A stretch of DNA of 64,000 bases from assembly GCF_022539315.1 (NCBI RefSeq), contig NC_066336.1, positions 5,088,600 to 5,152,599 of the forward strand, in the 5' to 3' direction. The stretch comes from Serinus canaria (Eukaryota; Chordata; Aves; Passeriformes; Fringillidae). The first letter of the stretch is position 1; the number at the start of each line of letters is the position of its first letter. The position numbers and the translations under genes are program-made. Below the pieces are notes generated by a model. That model searched no databases, was not told the origin of the DNA, and saw nothing but the letters and a program-made list of their open reading frames with translations. This document shows positions 1 to 12,760 of the stretch, in pieces.

Positions 1-3000
1 AAAATCCAGAGAAGCCTCCAGGGGAGAGCGGGGCCACGGAGCAGAGGAATGCACCAGGAGAGAGAACAATTCCTCTGGGATTTTTCTTCTCGCTGCTCCG
101 AGCTCTGCTTTTGGAGGTGTCGCTGGCAGCGGGATGAGGAGCGGTCAGAGCTGGAGCTGTTCCCACAACCTTCTCCTCCTCCTCTTCAGAGCATCATTTT
201 CCCCCAAATTAGCGCGAGTTCCTGCGGCAGCCCCGGCGCTGTGCCAGCTCCCATCAAGGGCTGCCCTGGAGCGGGACCAAGGGTCCCGATGTCTCCCCAT
301 GGAAGTGAGCTCTTCCCTGTCAGTCCCTCTTCCCTGGCTTAAACAGCTCCCAACAGAAAGCTGCTGGAAAGGGAGAGGGATTCTCCCCCCTCTTCTGCTG
401 TCCCGTGGCTTCACGCTCACGAGATCGGCTCCGGGGAGATCCGTAATTATCTATTTCCAGCATCTTCAGCGGAGCGTGAGGACACGGCAGTGCAGGATTC
501 TGTGATTCATCAGTGACCTTCAGGCTCCGTGGCTGTCCTGTTAAGGGGGACTAAGTCTGTTAGCTAGGCATTGTGGCTTTTCAATTGTTAAATTGCCTTT
601 AATTTGCTTTAAAAGCGGGATACAACGTTATCATAAAAATGGGATATAATATCTTCCCCTTCAGTGGAATAATCTTCCACTACAGTGGAATAATCAAGAG
701 TAGCAGAAAAAAGGTAAAAATAGCAAAGCAAATTGTAGTGATTTGCAATATTTTCTGTCTTGAAAGACACGAATGACACAAATCCTCCTCCTCCTGCTCT
801 CATCATTCTCCAACAGCTGACGGTGCTGCGAGGCCACACTGGTGGGATCACACCTGCCTCTGTTTTGTGCTTGGTCCTTCACAGCTGGCACCTCCTCCGC
901 TGGCAAAGCAGGGACACGACACAGGCATGTCGCTGTGGAAGTGTTCAGCTCCTGCTTTGACAGCTAAAGTCAAAACACAGCCCAGCTCAAAGAGCGTGTT
1001 TCCACATAAAACGCCCTTTGGCTGCTGCAGCCGCTGCGGCTCTGATTTGAAACGTATTCAGTGACATTTGTGCTCCCTCCCAGGGGACTCGGTGCAGACA
1101 GGCACAGTCCTGTGTCCTGCTCGATCCTTTTCACTCCCCACATGAACTAACAGGCTGGGGGTACAAAACTGCCCCAGGGACACCCTGCTCTTGGTGCCCT
1201 CCACACACGAGTGCAGCTGTATGGGGTTCGGCTGTTCGTCTCTGCTCCCACACACGCTCAGGATGGTTCTGGCAGGCTGGATCTCAAAAGATGAGTCTGG
1301 ACTCCAGGGTTTTTCGGTCTTCAGAATTGTTTATTATATCTTATCTATAAAGTCCCTTCTCTGCCCGACTGGGATCTGACCAGCACGGCAGCCAAAGGCA
1401 CTCTGACCACCCCCAAGGCGGGCACATCTTTTATAACAAAAACTACGGATATCATATTTACTTTTTATCCCCAATACCTGTCACCCTCGTCACCGGATAC
1501 ACCCTCACCCCAGACCAATCCCCAAGTGCCAACACCACAGCAGAAGATGGACGACAAGAAGAAGAAAGAACAGTCTTGTGACATGCCTTGATTCCTCCAT
1601 CTTGTCTCCACAACCCCCCTGCACCCAAACCCCAAAATCTGTGATTTACCCTATAATTATGTTTTCCCTTCACCATTCACACCCGAGTGATTCCCACAGG
1701 TTCCATCTCCTCATACATCGGTGGCACATCCCTAGATGGATCAAAATCCATCCACCAAGTGCTTTTGGCAACATTCCAAGACCCCCGAGCCCCCCAAGGG
1801 TTCTCTCGGTAGCTCTGGACATCAGGAGTGATGTGCTGAGCTCCCACACAGCTGCTCCTGGTGACCTGAGATACCTGAGATGCTCCCAGCTGGCCCTCTC
1901 AGGACCTTCAGCAGCGCCTGGGGCAGAAGGGACATCTGTTAATGGCTTTATCTGGCCAATCCGTGCCCATCGATGGTGCTGGTGGGTGACCCATCCATCA
2001 CCCAGAGGCCTCCCAAGCTGCTGTGCCACCGTGTGTCTGAGCCGTGCCTCAGTCCTTGATGGTCACCCTGAAAGATCAGCCAGTTCTCAGCACAGATGGC
2101 AGGCTTGCCACCAAATGCTGCCCCCGGTTTCGGGTTTCTCCTCCTCGGCTTTAGGATTTCGCCAGCAGATGGCAGGGCGGGATTGCTCCACGGGCAGGGA
2201 GGAGGGAGAACCTTGCACCCAGGGCAGCCAGCAGCAGAGCTGAGATAAGCAATGCTTTTCATGCAGGGGAATTTGGGAGAGCAGGGCTGGCTCCTGCAGC
2301 ACCTGCAGCACAGCAGATCTCCCACAGCCTGGGAGTGTCCCTGTCCCCTCCGAGCTCGTTCATCAGGACCCTGTTTTGTTCCATGTTGGGTGGGAGCCTT
2401 GTTTAACACCGCTGTGCCACCGAGCTGCCCACGCCTTCCCACAGGCTTCTCCATCAGGATTTTTTTGCCTGAAGAACAAGGATGAAGGGAGTGCACCAAG
2501 AGTTCGGGGATTTCCCCTGCAGGGTAGATCAAAAGCTGCCAGGATGCATTAGGGTTTAGGCTAAAGAAAACCCTGGGAAATAAAATAAAATGAAGCTGCA
2601 ATCCCGAGCTACTGCTCTGTAATCACCGTGTTGCTGTGGGGAGAAAACCCCACGGGCCTGAACCGATGCCCTTCCACCCACCCTGGCTCCCGTTTGATCC
2701 GCGGAGATCAGGAAGTGGGTTTGTTCTTTTTTTTTCTTTTTTCCACTGTCTCTGTTTTGTTTTAGCCCTGTAGCCCGCGGGGCCGGTTTGTGTGCCTGCC
2801 TCCCACGGAGGGGAATTTGGTTCTGGTTCCTCTCTCTGGCCGAGGCCACAGCAGAGCACTGAGCTCCCACCGCCACCTCCAGCCGGGTCAGGGCAGCCCA
2901 GGCACCAGCGGGATGAGCCGTCATCAATAGCCCCATTATTGCCCTTGAAGTTTCTCCCCGCTTCCAGACGGATGCTGCATTACTCCAGCACAGCTGCAGT

Positions 3001-3640
3001 TGCTCCCTTCCAGCAATTCCCCACACAGCACTTAAGGAAGGGATTTATGGGCGGTTTTGAAAGGCATTTTGCAGCGAGAAGGAGTTATGGGAAAGGAAGT
3101 TGAATTCCCACCATTCCCCAGTAAAATTCTCCCAAGCATCTTTGACGAAGAGGGATCATTTACTGGTCCTTTCCTCAAAACAGAGACAGGCTCTCAGCTG
3201 TGGCTCTTTGTTTAGTCCAAAGTGTTTCCCCACAGCGAGATGCCACAGGGGTTATTCTGGTCCTGGCTGCAAAGGGTCAGGAGACCAGGGCGAGCCCTCA
3301 GTCTGGCTGCAAGGCTCTGCCAGACCCCATCTGTTCCCTGACACTTTTGTAGACCCTAAATAAAATCATTTCTTCTATTGCCAATCTCAGGGCAAGCCTT
3401 GGTGAATACCCGTCTGATTTTGACTCCTTTGCCAAAGTAAAAAGTCTTGGGGCCAGAATGACCAAGAGCTATAAAAAGATCAGAGGGGATGTCACCTTAA
3501 AATCTGCATCTTACCTTTTTTTTGAAGTTTTTCAGGGATCAGAACCTGGCACAAAATTACTCACCAACGACCTCCCCAGGTCGCTTCCGTGATCCAGGCA
3601 GGCTGGATGAGCAGATTCACTTCAACACTACATTGCACAA
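1..3640. other. Intergenic flank, no gene seen
   Basis: No conserved coding exon is visible on either strand. The open frames here are short, overlap in several phases and resemble nothing I know. The one recognisable object is an LTR-like fragment at about 1.27-1.76 kb, entered separately. The right end abuts the inferred HEYL polyadenylation site. Confidence 0.6.
1270..1760 (-). mobile_element. Old ERV-type LTR fragment, minus orientation
   Basis: Read on the minus strand, the block holds the parts of a retroviral LTR in order. There is a TATA motif (TTATAAAA, plus-strand 1429-1436), then about 95 bases further a polyadenylation signal AATAAA (plus-strand TTTATT at 1330-1335), then a U5-like stretch. 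Upstream of the TATA is a C/A-rich region that could be U3. No gag/pol/env frame is next to it, so it would be a solo or broken LTR. The outer limits are uncertain because I could not find clean TG..CA ends or a target-site duplication. This is an inference from layout and a general likeness to passerine LTRs. Confidence 0.45.
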
Positions 3641-3662
3641 CCAGAACAGGGGTTTGAAAGAC

Positions 3663-3668
3663 TTTATT
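3663..3668 (-). terminator. HEYL: Probable HEYL polyadenylation signal
   Basis: The minus strand has AATAAA here. It is followed a few bases downstream by a GT-rich stretch (TGTTCTGGTTGTG), as expected of a cleavage-site downstream element. It would give HEYL a 3' UTR of about 1.86 kb (roughly 3650-5526); long 3' UTRs are usual for this gene. No other gene on this strand competes for it. Confidence 0.55.
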
Positions 3669-5526
3669 TGACACCTTTGCTGATGTCACAGCTCGTGAAT
3701 CTAAGAGCACTGCACAGTGTGAAGTGAGGCCGTGAGCTCTAGAACACAAACCAGCTGCAGGAACAGCCAGGGTCCACGAGGATTTCCCTCCTGTGACTTT
3801 ATTAAAAGGGAATATGTTGTTCCTGGCTGATTCCAGCATTTGAGGACAAGGGTGAGAAGCAGCAGAGGCATTTCTGTGTGTTAAGTGCGATGACTTCCAC
3901 CAAAACAACTGGGAGGGACTCACTTCCCAAACAATGGCAGATACATACATTGACATGCACAGGGCAGATACCATCTGCAGGAGGGAAAACAACAGCTCAT
4001 CCACACAGCCCAACCGGCTGCACCTCTGACCTGAGGCATGGGAAGAGTTTCTCCCATTCAAAAGAGATCTTCTCCCCCTTTTTTACCTTTCTTTGCACTG
4101 ACCTCTTCTCTCTTTCCATGTCGGAGTGCTGTAGAGGTGGGCAAGGGCTGGGCATGCAGCTGGGTCCAGAATATTCTGCACGTGTATCCCAGCAAGTCAA
4201 GGCACAAATGCAGGGAGCTGTTCAGGTAGGGGGGGAGTACTGGGACACCCTGTCCTGCCACCACAGGACATGGCACAGGGGCAGAGTGACCCGAAAGCTC
4301 CAAACTTCTGTTCTTTCTGCCCAAAGAAGAGAGGAGGGGAGGCCAGCTGCAGGAGCAGAGGTGTGATCTGCTGTGACAGTCATCTAAGGGCACACAGGGC
4401 AAGGCAGGGAGAGCTCTCAGGACTCAGGACAAGTGCAGTGACACCTCAGTGGGTTTTGGTCCCGGCCCAGGGAGGGAGATGAGAGGTGTGAGACCCAAAC
4501 ACAGTGCTGGAGAAAGAAAACAGAGACATCGTGGGAGGGGAGGGTGAGGGATGCTGAGCTCAGGGAAAACAAGGGAGGCACTTCAAATTCAGGCTGCTCC
4601 AACCCATTTTCCCCTTTTACAGTCACGCCTGTTCAGCAGGGGGTGGAGGAGAGACAGCTCCAGCAGGGAGGCTGGCAGAGGGAAAGGCATTTTCTTCTCA
4701 CTTTGGCAGTCAGAGCCTTCCCCTCGGTGACAGGCGTCCCTTTGAAATCCTCTGTCTCACCTCTTCACACCTCGGTGCGGGGTAGGGGCTGTGCCTAGGC
4801 AGCCTGGCCGGCTGCTCCAGCAGAGTTTGTGCTGGAAACCCAGCACAGGCCCTGCAGCCACGGCGGGATCTCAGCCGGGCTGTGGGAACGAGCCCTGCTA
4901 AGCCGCTGCCTCACTCCACCTTAAGGGCACACAAGTGGGAAAAGCTGGTAATGCAGGGAGGAAAGCACAGGGATTAGCAGGCAGCCAGTTCTCTTCGGGA
5001 GCTGGGGGGGCTGGAGCCTGCCCTGAGGGTGCCAGCAGTGCTGGGCATGGGGTGTGAGCTGTGTCCATCCCTCCACACCAAAATTAGGTGCTGCAGCTGG
5101 GGGATGCGTCGCAGGGAATCGGCACGAGCAAGTCTGGCTGGCAGCTCCGAGTCCCCGGGGAAATAAAGACAGTATTTCAAGGCTGGCTGTTTTCCAAAGG
5201 AGAGCAAGGCTGGGTTCTGCAGGGGGGTTTGCTGGAGGAGAAACGGGGTTGGGATCTGCGTGTGCCCCCTCCCTCGTATCCAGAAGGGTCTGGAGCGTGG
5301 CCTCGTGCAGCCAAGTGCATGGAACTGGATGTGATTTACGTTTGCAGGCGTCGCGAGGGAGAGGACGAGGAGGGCGGTGCAAGGAGGGAGGCAAGAGCAG
5401 AGAGAATTTTCTCTATGGATCCTTGGCTTCTGCAAAGCAGGAAAGATGCCTTTTCGACCGAGTTTGTTCTCAGCCCTGCGGGCAACGAGCGCTGGAGAAC
5501 TCCTGTCTCCGGAGGGGTGGGGAGGG

Positions 5527-8500
5527 TCAGAAAGCCCCGATTTCCGTCGCCCAGGAGCGGCAGATCCTGGATGTCCCAACCCTGATCCCTGGTCCCTGCG
5601 CGGCAGCGCCCAAGACGGGAGGTGCCGCGTAAGCTGGCGGCACAGGGATGCCAGCAGAGGCTGGGGACAAGAGGAATGTGGTGATTTGGCTGCTCTTGGA
5701 TGAGCCCTCTCTCAGTGCTCCCGCTGGCGACGGCATCCTGGGCACGGCTGGCACGGCTGGCACGGCTGCGGCCGAGCCGGCGCCGCGGGCCCTCCGGCTG
5801 GAGGAGCCCATCCTGCTGGCCAGGAAGCTCCGGCGGGACGGCAGCATCTCACCGGGGACACGGCGGAGAGGGGCCGGCCTCACTGCAGGGCTGGGGTAGG
5901 GCAGGGAAGATGCAGTCAGAACAACCGGAGCGGGAGCAGCCTCCCTCCTGGGGATCTGCACGGGCCCGGCGGCGCCGTGCAGGAAGGACCAGGGCCAGGT
6001 CTGGATGGGCAGCAGGGACGTGGCCACGGGCGAAGGCTCCATTTCTGCCACGTAGTTATTCAGGTGGGAGAGGAGTCGCAGCCGGATGGGGTCGGCAGCG
6101 TTTTGGCCCTCGAGGATGCCCAGGTACCTGACAACTTCGGTGAGACACTCGCGGAAGCCGATGCTTCTGTAATCCACAGCCAGAGCCCGGGCATCCAGGA
6201 AGCCTGGAGGGAGAGGACGTGGGTGACAGTAAAACCATGCAGAGCTCAGGAATGCGCTTGGATTTCAGTACCCTCTCTAATGCACTGTGTATCTCACTTG
6301 AGGCACTTTGCTGCCGTGTGATATTCCTGAAGCAGGCAGCCAAGTGGGTGTCCCAAGGGAGTGGACGTTTGTGTGCATGAGAGAGGCATCTGCGGTTATC
6401 TCAGCGGGATAAACCCGCCGGGGTCAGGGAGCCTCTCGCTGCTGGGAGACCACAAGGAGGTTTCATTAGCTGTGCTCAGGAAGGAAAGGTTCTTTTCCTG
6501 TTGGATTCTATCAGCGGTGCTGGAGATGTGGCTGTGGGCTAGATGGGCACTGGGGTTGGGCTGCCTTTGCCAGTGGGGTATTCCACTCTGGACAGCATCT
6601 CCTCAACACACAGCTGAGCACCACTTCCCTCTGCCTGGCTCCCAAAATTTACACTCCCTTTAAAGCAGTGTCAGAACCAAAACAGCTGGGCTGAGGAAGC
6701 TCAAAGCCACAGAAATCAGCAACCAACCACTGATTTTCAGGCTTCTGCTCCCAACTTGCCGCTTCATGAGACCATAAGCAATAAAGCAGAGAATGTCACA
6801 GCACAGTGAAGTGCTGGACCACTGTGCTTGATGGGGTCTCTCGTGACAATGCAGCCCTTTGTTGCAGTGCAGTCAAACTGAATATCTAAACAAATGTTCC
6901 AGACCAAGTTACAGCCCTGAACCAAAGCCTGGATGCCAGCAATGTCCCCAGCAAGCCAAAACTGGGTGGTAAGCAAGCCAGAGGCTTCTTTACTGGAGCT
7001 GTGATCTCCATCCTGTTAACTGGAACAGGACAGAGGGTCTGTACTGAGGTCTCAGTACAAATAAGACCTTTGTTGGATTTTGCACAGGGCTCCCTCTCTC
7101 TTCTTATAACAACCAAGAGATACACAGACAAAAAAAAAAAAAAAAAAAAAAAGAAGAAGAACAGAAAGGGAAAAAAAGCCTTGTTTATTTGCAGAGTCCT
7201 CATGCAGAATTCAGCCTCCGCAGGAAATGTATCCCAGGGAGGAGGTAAAGAGTTTAATATGGTTTTTCTGGAAGCAGGCTCCATTTCTGAGCAGGAATAA
7301 ATGAGTCTCTGGCAAAACAGCTTTTAGCAGGGGGTGTGACACCAACAGTGCTGTCCCTGTGGGGCTGGGGGTTCACCATCCTGCATACCCCAGACTCCCA
7401 AATGGATGCATGGGATGCTGACCCATCTGTAGGAAAATGCCCATCTGCCCTCCCTCAAAAAGGTATTTCCCTTGGGAAGCAGGCAGAGCAGGCTGGAGCA
7501 GCTCCCCAGATTCCAGTGGGGAATTTTCCTTCCAGGTTTGCACCTTCACCTCACCCATGTGCTCGTAAGAGCAGCTCTTACCTGCTCCTCCTGTGGCATG
7601 AAGCATTTTTAAGTGATCCACTGTCATTTGGAGAATTTCTGCCTTCTCCAGCTTGGAAGACCCCTGTGTTGGGAGCAGAAAAGAAGAGGCATTTGTCATT
7701 TTATGGTCCAGGGCTTTGTGCCTCTCAGGAGCCGGGGTCTGACCAATGATTTCCTCCCAGAAACCTCCCTGAAGCCCAGGAGTGCTCAGAATGGCGCAGG
7801 GCAACCACCAGGGCTCTGTTTTTTACATCAAGTGAGCAGAAAAAAGAGCTCCTTCATGATGCAGATTGAATAAAACCCCCATTTCTGTGCTTCCTCATAT
7901 CTGCAAAACACTTCCTTGACTGATTTGATCCTCCCCAGGGCTCCTGAATATTTGCTAATACCATTTCACCACCCCATTTCCACCACCTACTTACACCCCG
8001 GAGTGAGGAGGATAAGAAAGGCAACGCCTTGCTCCAGACTGCCTCGTTCTGGGGGCTGTACCCCAAAGCCTGCAGCCTCCCAGGGGGCACCAGGGGCTCA
8101 CCCAGACCCAAAGACACACCTGCTTCTCGAAGGCCGTGGGCACCAGGCGCCGCAGCTCCGAGAGGCTGCTGTTGATGCGGTCACGGCGCCGCTTCTCGAT
8201 GATCTGTGGGAGATTCCCAAGCAGACAGAAGGAGCCACAGTCACTTACAGCCACAGCTCACAGCTCTAAAGCCCTCCAGGTGCTTTGGAAGGGCTGTGTG
8301 TGTGAATGTTTTGGGGTGCAGGAGTTGAGTGAAGAAACGTGGGCTGGTGTGGTAAGCCCAGGTGAAATTGCTCTCCCATTTTCTGCCAGGTTTGAGGCCA
8401 AATCTCTGGGAAAAACACTGGCTTTTTGGGAGAGTTCTTCAGGAGGTGGAGCAGGAGCAGTGTCAAGGTGATTTTAACAGTAAGGACTGGCCAACAGCCC

Positions 8501-11500
8501 CCCAGTGCACACTGAACTAGCCTGACCAGGGGACACAGCTGCCCTGATCATCATAAAGGACACTCACCCCTCTCCTCTTCTTCCTGGCTTGTATCTGAGA
8601 TGTCGTGGTGGGAGACACAGACCTGGAAACATGGCTGGAAAGGAAGGAGAGGGGATCATTTCTGGCTGGAGAGCAACCTCTGTTGCACATATGTTCTACA
8701 CACGTTTGCCATCTGCAGTTTCTTCCCCCCCCAAAAAAAATGTCTTCTGTGGTTCCCATCTCATTTTTACCCACAACACAGAGCTCAGGAATTGGGGATG
8801 GGGAGCAAAGCAGAGATTTGGATACCACTCTCTCCCCTCCAAGAATCTCCCACCAGCCTGGGACAGATTCCTGCACCAAACTGTCCATCCTCTCCCAGTC
8901 ACAATTCTTCCATCCCAGCCTGTGATGGCATCTCCACAGGGCTGGAAAAGCAGCGATCTGAGCTCTGGAGTCATGGCCTTTTTTCCTCCATGTGTGAACC
9001 TCCCGTCTCTCGTGTCTGAGCCTGCCCTGTCTGCAGGGCTTTGCATCTCAGAGCCGTGATAGCAGGAGGGATCTGAGCTCTGGGATCCCAGCTCCCACCC
9101 AGGGAGGGCTGGCTGCTCCTCAGGGTGAGGCCAGTGGTGGCACTGATGTGGTTTCTGAGGGCTTCCCAGAGAGTCGCTTCCCAAACCACAATTTTCGGGG
9201 TGGGCTGGGATGTTCTGAACTCACGGACACCCCTGAACCATTCAGAGAGGGGCAGGGAGGACACCTGGCAGGAGGTGACAGAGCAGGGACCCTCCTGCTG
9301 GCTCACAGCTCTGCTCAGGGGGACGAGGGACATCATGGGGACAGTCTAAAGGACAGGGCCCCACAAACCACCCTGTGCCTGCCTGGCTAAAAACACCAAA
9401 GGTCAGCTCTAGACACGCAGAGGGAGGCAAAGTTCAACCCTTAGGTCCCCGTGGAGGAGAAGTCTCCATAACCATGGATAACCGGGCGTGGGAAACTCCC
9501 TGCAGCAAGAACCCCGTGGCTGAGGAGGGGGATGAGGCTGGCTGGGCCACCTCCCACCTCCCCCAAGCAGGGTTTGTCCCTCTGGAAAGGGCAGCTGGCT
9601 CAGGGCTGTGGCTGAGCCTTACGAAACTCGGAGCAGGGATGTGAACACGCCTGCAATCCCAGCCGGCCCAGCGCGCCGCAGGGAGCAGAGCTGGTGTCAG
9701 ACACCCAAATCTGGAAAAGGGGCACTTGGGTTCACCCCAGTCCAAATGTTTTTCGGTTTGACAAAGCATTTTAATAAGAGTCTATTAAGGATTTTCCTGC
9801 ACAGACAGTGCTGTCTGCAGCGAGCCGACCCAGCACAGCCTATTAAAAATAGGCCCAAGCGAGGTGCTTTCAGAAGTGGTTTTACACAATAACACGTTCT
9901 TCTACTGCCTGCTCTGCTCATCTCCATACAGGTCCCCTATTTGAATGTCTGCTGGGTGGGCTCTCTCTGGGCAGAGGTGCTGGCTGGCTCCACAAGTGCT
10001 AACACGCACTGCCAGCTACACAGACACAGAGAGAATGAGCAATTCTGGTGTGAAAACGGGCTCTGTATGGACACCAGGGTGTTTTAGGTGCAGGGGGGAG
10101 GTGCTGAATTCACCTGGAAATGCAAACTAGGCACCCAAAGAGGAATAGGGATTTTTTAAAACTCTCTTTGTAGAGCTGTCTGGATGCATTGCTCTTGGTG
10201 AGCTTCAGGTCCAGATGTGGATATCAACACCCATCTCACTGCAAAATGTATTTTAAAAGTACATCTGGCAGATTTGAACCACATAAAAGATAGTGTGAGT
10301 ACATTCTGCAATGATTAAAATTTCTGCATTGCTCTTTGCTTGGTTTTATCATCCACAGCATAACTCTGGCTGTGAACTGAGCAGATCTTGCACTTCTGCA
10401 GTGACCCCGGAGCCTAAACCTGCTCCAGCACTGATCCAAGCCTCACACCCGGCGTGACTCATCCCCTCACTACAGGAAAACTGGTTTGCCCAAACCACTC
10501 AACCGATGGGTAATGGGCTGGGAACCCCAGCCAGGCAGCCTCTCTCTGCTCTAATCACTCCTCCTCCTCACTCCCCACCTGGAAATGTTTGATTTTTCTG
10601 GGTGCACCAGCATCCCATGCAGGATGGCATTACTCGGGGTGTGCCCTCAGCAGGGCAGGAACAGATCTTTTGGCCGTAGATTTGCGTGGCATGAGGAACA
10701 ACATCCACCTATACAAATATCACCAGGTCACAGCCAGCCTGGTTCCACCACTGCCTTGAGAAGGCAAACACATTAGCAGCACCAGAGAGAGAGTAAAAGT
10801 TCATCATTACTGGTCACCGAAATAAAATATTGTGACAATTCCAGTATTTTATCCCTCGGGGTCCAGTGGACTCTGTGCTGCAGTGATGTGAAGAGGTGGG
10901 ATGCATCTCAGCTACAGCAGGAAAGCAGCTGAAATACTGATGCGCTTGGAAATGCGTAAGGGCTCAGGGAATTTCTGCAGGACGTTTTGTGTAAGACGTG
11001 CCCCACTCTGCTGTGACTGTATCAGAAGCAGATTCATGAATTTAGTCCCATGAGAAGCCGAGCTTGGCACCAGCCAGGCAGTTTCTCCACTCAGGATACC
11101 AAAGAGCAAAAGGGAATGAATTAATCCAAGGCCTCGCTGGACGCTGAGGGAGGGGAAACACTTGGCTACTGAAACAAGAGTTCAAAAGCAGCTGATTTTT
11201 GGATGGGAACAAATAACAGAGCCTTTCCTTCATCCCCTGTGCCGCCTGCACCCTCGGAGCCTGGGAGGGCTGACCCAGCCTGGGATGCCCGGTGCCAGGG
11301 GACCCTGAGGGCATCGCCTGGGGAACCACACGCAGCTCCTGTCCTCACCATTCCCTCACAACCAGCAAAGCCCCAGAGCCAAAATGCAGCTCAGCAGCGA
11401 TGGGACAGAGCCTGCGCTGCCGAGGGGCACTGGGGTAGCCCTTCCCTAACACATCACAGCCCCAGCTGCTGCTTTACAAACGCATCAGCACAGCAGAAGC

Positions 11501-12250
11501 GTTTTTCTCATGCAAAACCTCTCGTTTCTTCCACAATCCCTGGGAGCCCTGAGTGCCAGGGTGTGGGTGCCTCTGCTCTGGGGGGGCTGCCCCATCTCGG
11601 GGTGTGGAGAACAGAACGGGCTCCCACTGCCCTTCTCCCACCTGGCAGGAGAAGCCACGGCGCTGGCTTTGATGGGATTCTCCTGAAGCTCCTAACGCAG
11701 CTTTAACACTTGTACGGGGATCAGCCCCATGGCCAGCACCAGCCCGGGCCGGCACTCTGGGGTGATCCTGCCGGTCCCCGCAGGATCAGCCCGACCCCGA
11801 GAGGTTAAGCGAGGTGTGAGGGACTCCTGGTGCAGCTGTGGCAGAGCCGGTGTCCTCCCGTGCTGTGCCCGGTGCAGTCGTGGCAGACCCGGTGCCCTCC
11901 CGTGCCGTGCCCGGTGCAGCTGTGGCAGACCCGGTGCTCTCCCGTGCCGTGCCCGATGCAGCTGTGGCAGACCCGGTGCCCTCCCGTGCCGTGCCCGGTG
12001 CAGCTGTGGCAGACCCGGTGCCCTCCCGTGCCGTGCCCGGTGCAGTCGTGGCAGACCCGGTGCCCTCCCGTGCCGTGCCCCGGCAGGCACCGGGCGCTGC
12101 CGCCCCGAGCAGCTCGCGGGGAGCGGTGCCGGGACCCCAAAAACCAGCGTGGGACGGAGCCTGCCCTCACCTGTACTCCTCCTCCCGGCCCACGTCGATT
12201 GTGCCGTCAGACTCCGTGTCGGACGAGCTCTCCTCGCAGAGCCGCTTCAT
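5527..12250 (-). CDS. HEYL: HEYL, hairy/enhancer-of-split related YRPW-like bHLH repressor
   Basis: HEYL is a nuclear transcriptional repressor induced by Notch signalling. Coding exons: 12171-12250, 8568-8634, 8120-8203, 7582-7663, 5527-6203. All junctions are GT-AG, the phases match, and the product is 329 aa (human about 328). The bHLH spans about residues 43-98, with basic region [16 protein letters not shown]. The glycine at 49 is the HEY-class residue where HES proteins have proline. The Orange domain follows at about 112-153 ([18 protein letters not shown]). The C-terminus ends TEIGAF as in HEY proteins, but the YRPW-type tetrapeptide reads CRSW. A 10-bp repeat (5741-5770) encodes an A-V-P triplet run. 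The start ATG gives [16 protein letters not shown], close to the family N-terminus. Intron 1 (about 3.5 kb) carries a 42-bp minisatellite and a MEF2-like site; intron 4 carries a poly-A tract at 7131-7152. Assignment is firm. Confidence 0.95.
9839..9853. promoter_or_regulatory. MEF2-like site in HEYL intron 1
   Basis: The palindromic string CCTATTAAAAATAGG contains TTAAAAATAG, which fits the MEF2 consensus YTA(A/T)4TAR. It lies in a locally AT-rich stretch (about 9740-9900) inside a GC-rich intron, the usual look of a conserved regulatory element. Function is inferred from the motif only. Confidence 0.3.
11829..12080. repeat. 42-bp GC-rich minisatellite, six copies
   Basis: Six head-to-tail copies of a 42-bp unit begin at about 11829, 11871, 11913, 11955, 11997 and 12039. 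The core is GTGCAGCTGTGGCAGACCCG, followed by a GTGCCCTCCCGTGCC-type half. Copies differ by a few substitutions (CAGCTG against CAGTCG; GCCCGG against GCCCGA). The array starts about 90 bases inside HEYL intron 1. Because 42 is a multiple of 3, several frames stay open through it and give false 14-aa repeat proteins. Confidence 0.9.
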
Positions 12251-12760
12251 CCTGGCGGTGGGAAGAGGCCGCTGGGCTCGGCGAGGTTGCCCCACGCGTG
12301 GCCCCGGTGGCCGCCGCCGTCCTTGCCCGCCGTGCTCGGGGCAGAGCTCTGTCCCTGCCCGGGCTCCGCCGCTCCGGCCCCGCACGGCTCCTCCCCTGCC
12401 CGCTGTGCCTCTCCCACCCCCGGCTCTCCTTCCCTGGCTCCCTCCCGGCACGTCCCCACCTCCCGGGTAATGGGTTAATGAGCCACCATCTCCCGGGAGT
12501 GACGGATTACGCGGCCGCGCCGGCGCTCCCCGGTTCCCAGGGCCCCCCCTCCTCGCCCCCCCGCCTCCTCCCGCTCGCTGGTCGAAATCCCAAGTCTTCC
12601 TGTAAAAGGAACAGTCTGTGTGAACCGTCTCATGTCCCCCCCTCCTGCCCACGGCCCCCCTTCCACCCGCTGCACATTGGCCTCAGCCCCAGTTTAAAGG
12701 GACCAGTGACCTCACTGGCAACAGAAAACCGTGGGAAAGAGATGGGACTGATAAAGCCTT
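12251..12760 (-). promoter_or_regulatory. HEYL: HEYL 5' UTR and promoter region with RBPJ-type site
   Basis: The sequence upstream of the HEYL ATG is GC- and CpG-rich. CGTGGGAA at 12730-12737 is a full RBPJ/CSL core (consensus YGTGGGAA). A second, weaker match, GGTGGGAA, lies at 12257-12264, next to the start codon. Hey genes are direct Notch targets through such sites (established for the family). The transcription start is not visible; an A/T-rich TTTAAA at about 12692 is the only TATA-like string. Confidence 0.5.

Noticed and set aside
7131..7152. Poly-A tract as the tail of a processed pseudogene
   Set aside because: No coding relic is found next to it on either strand; treated as a simple repeat in HEYL intron 4.
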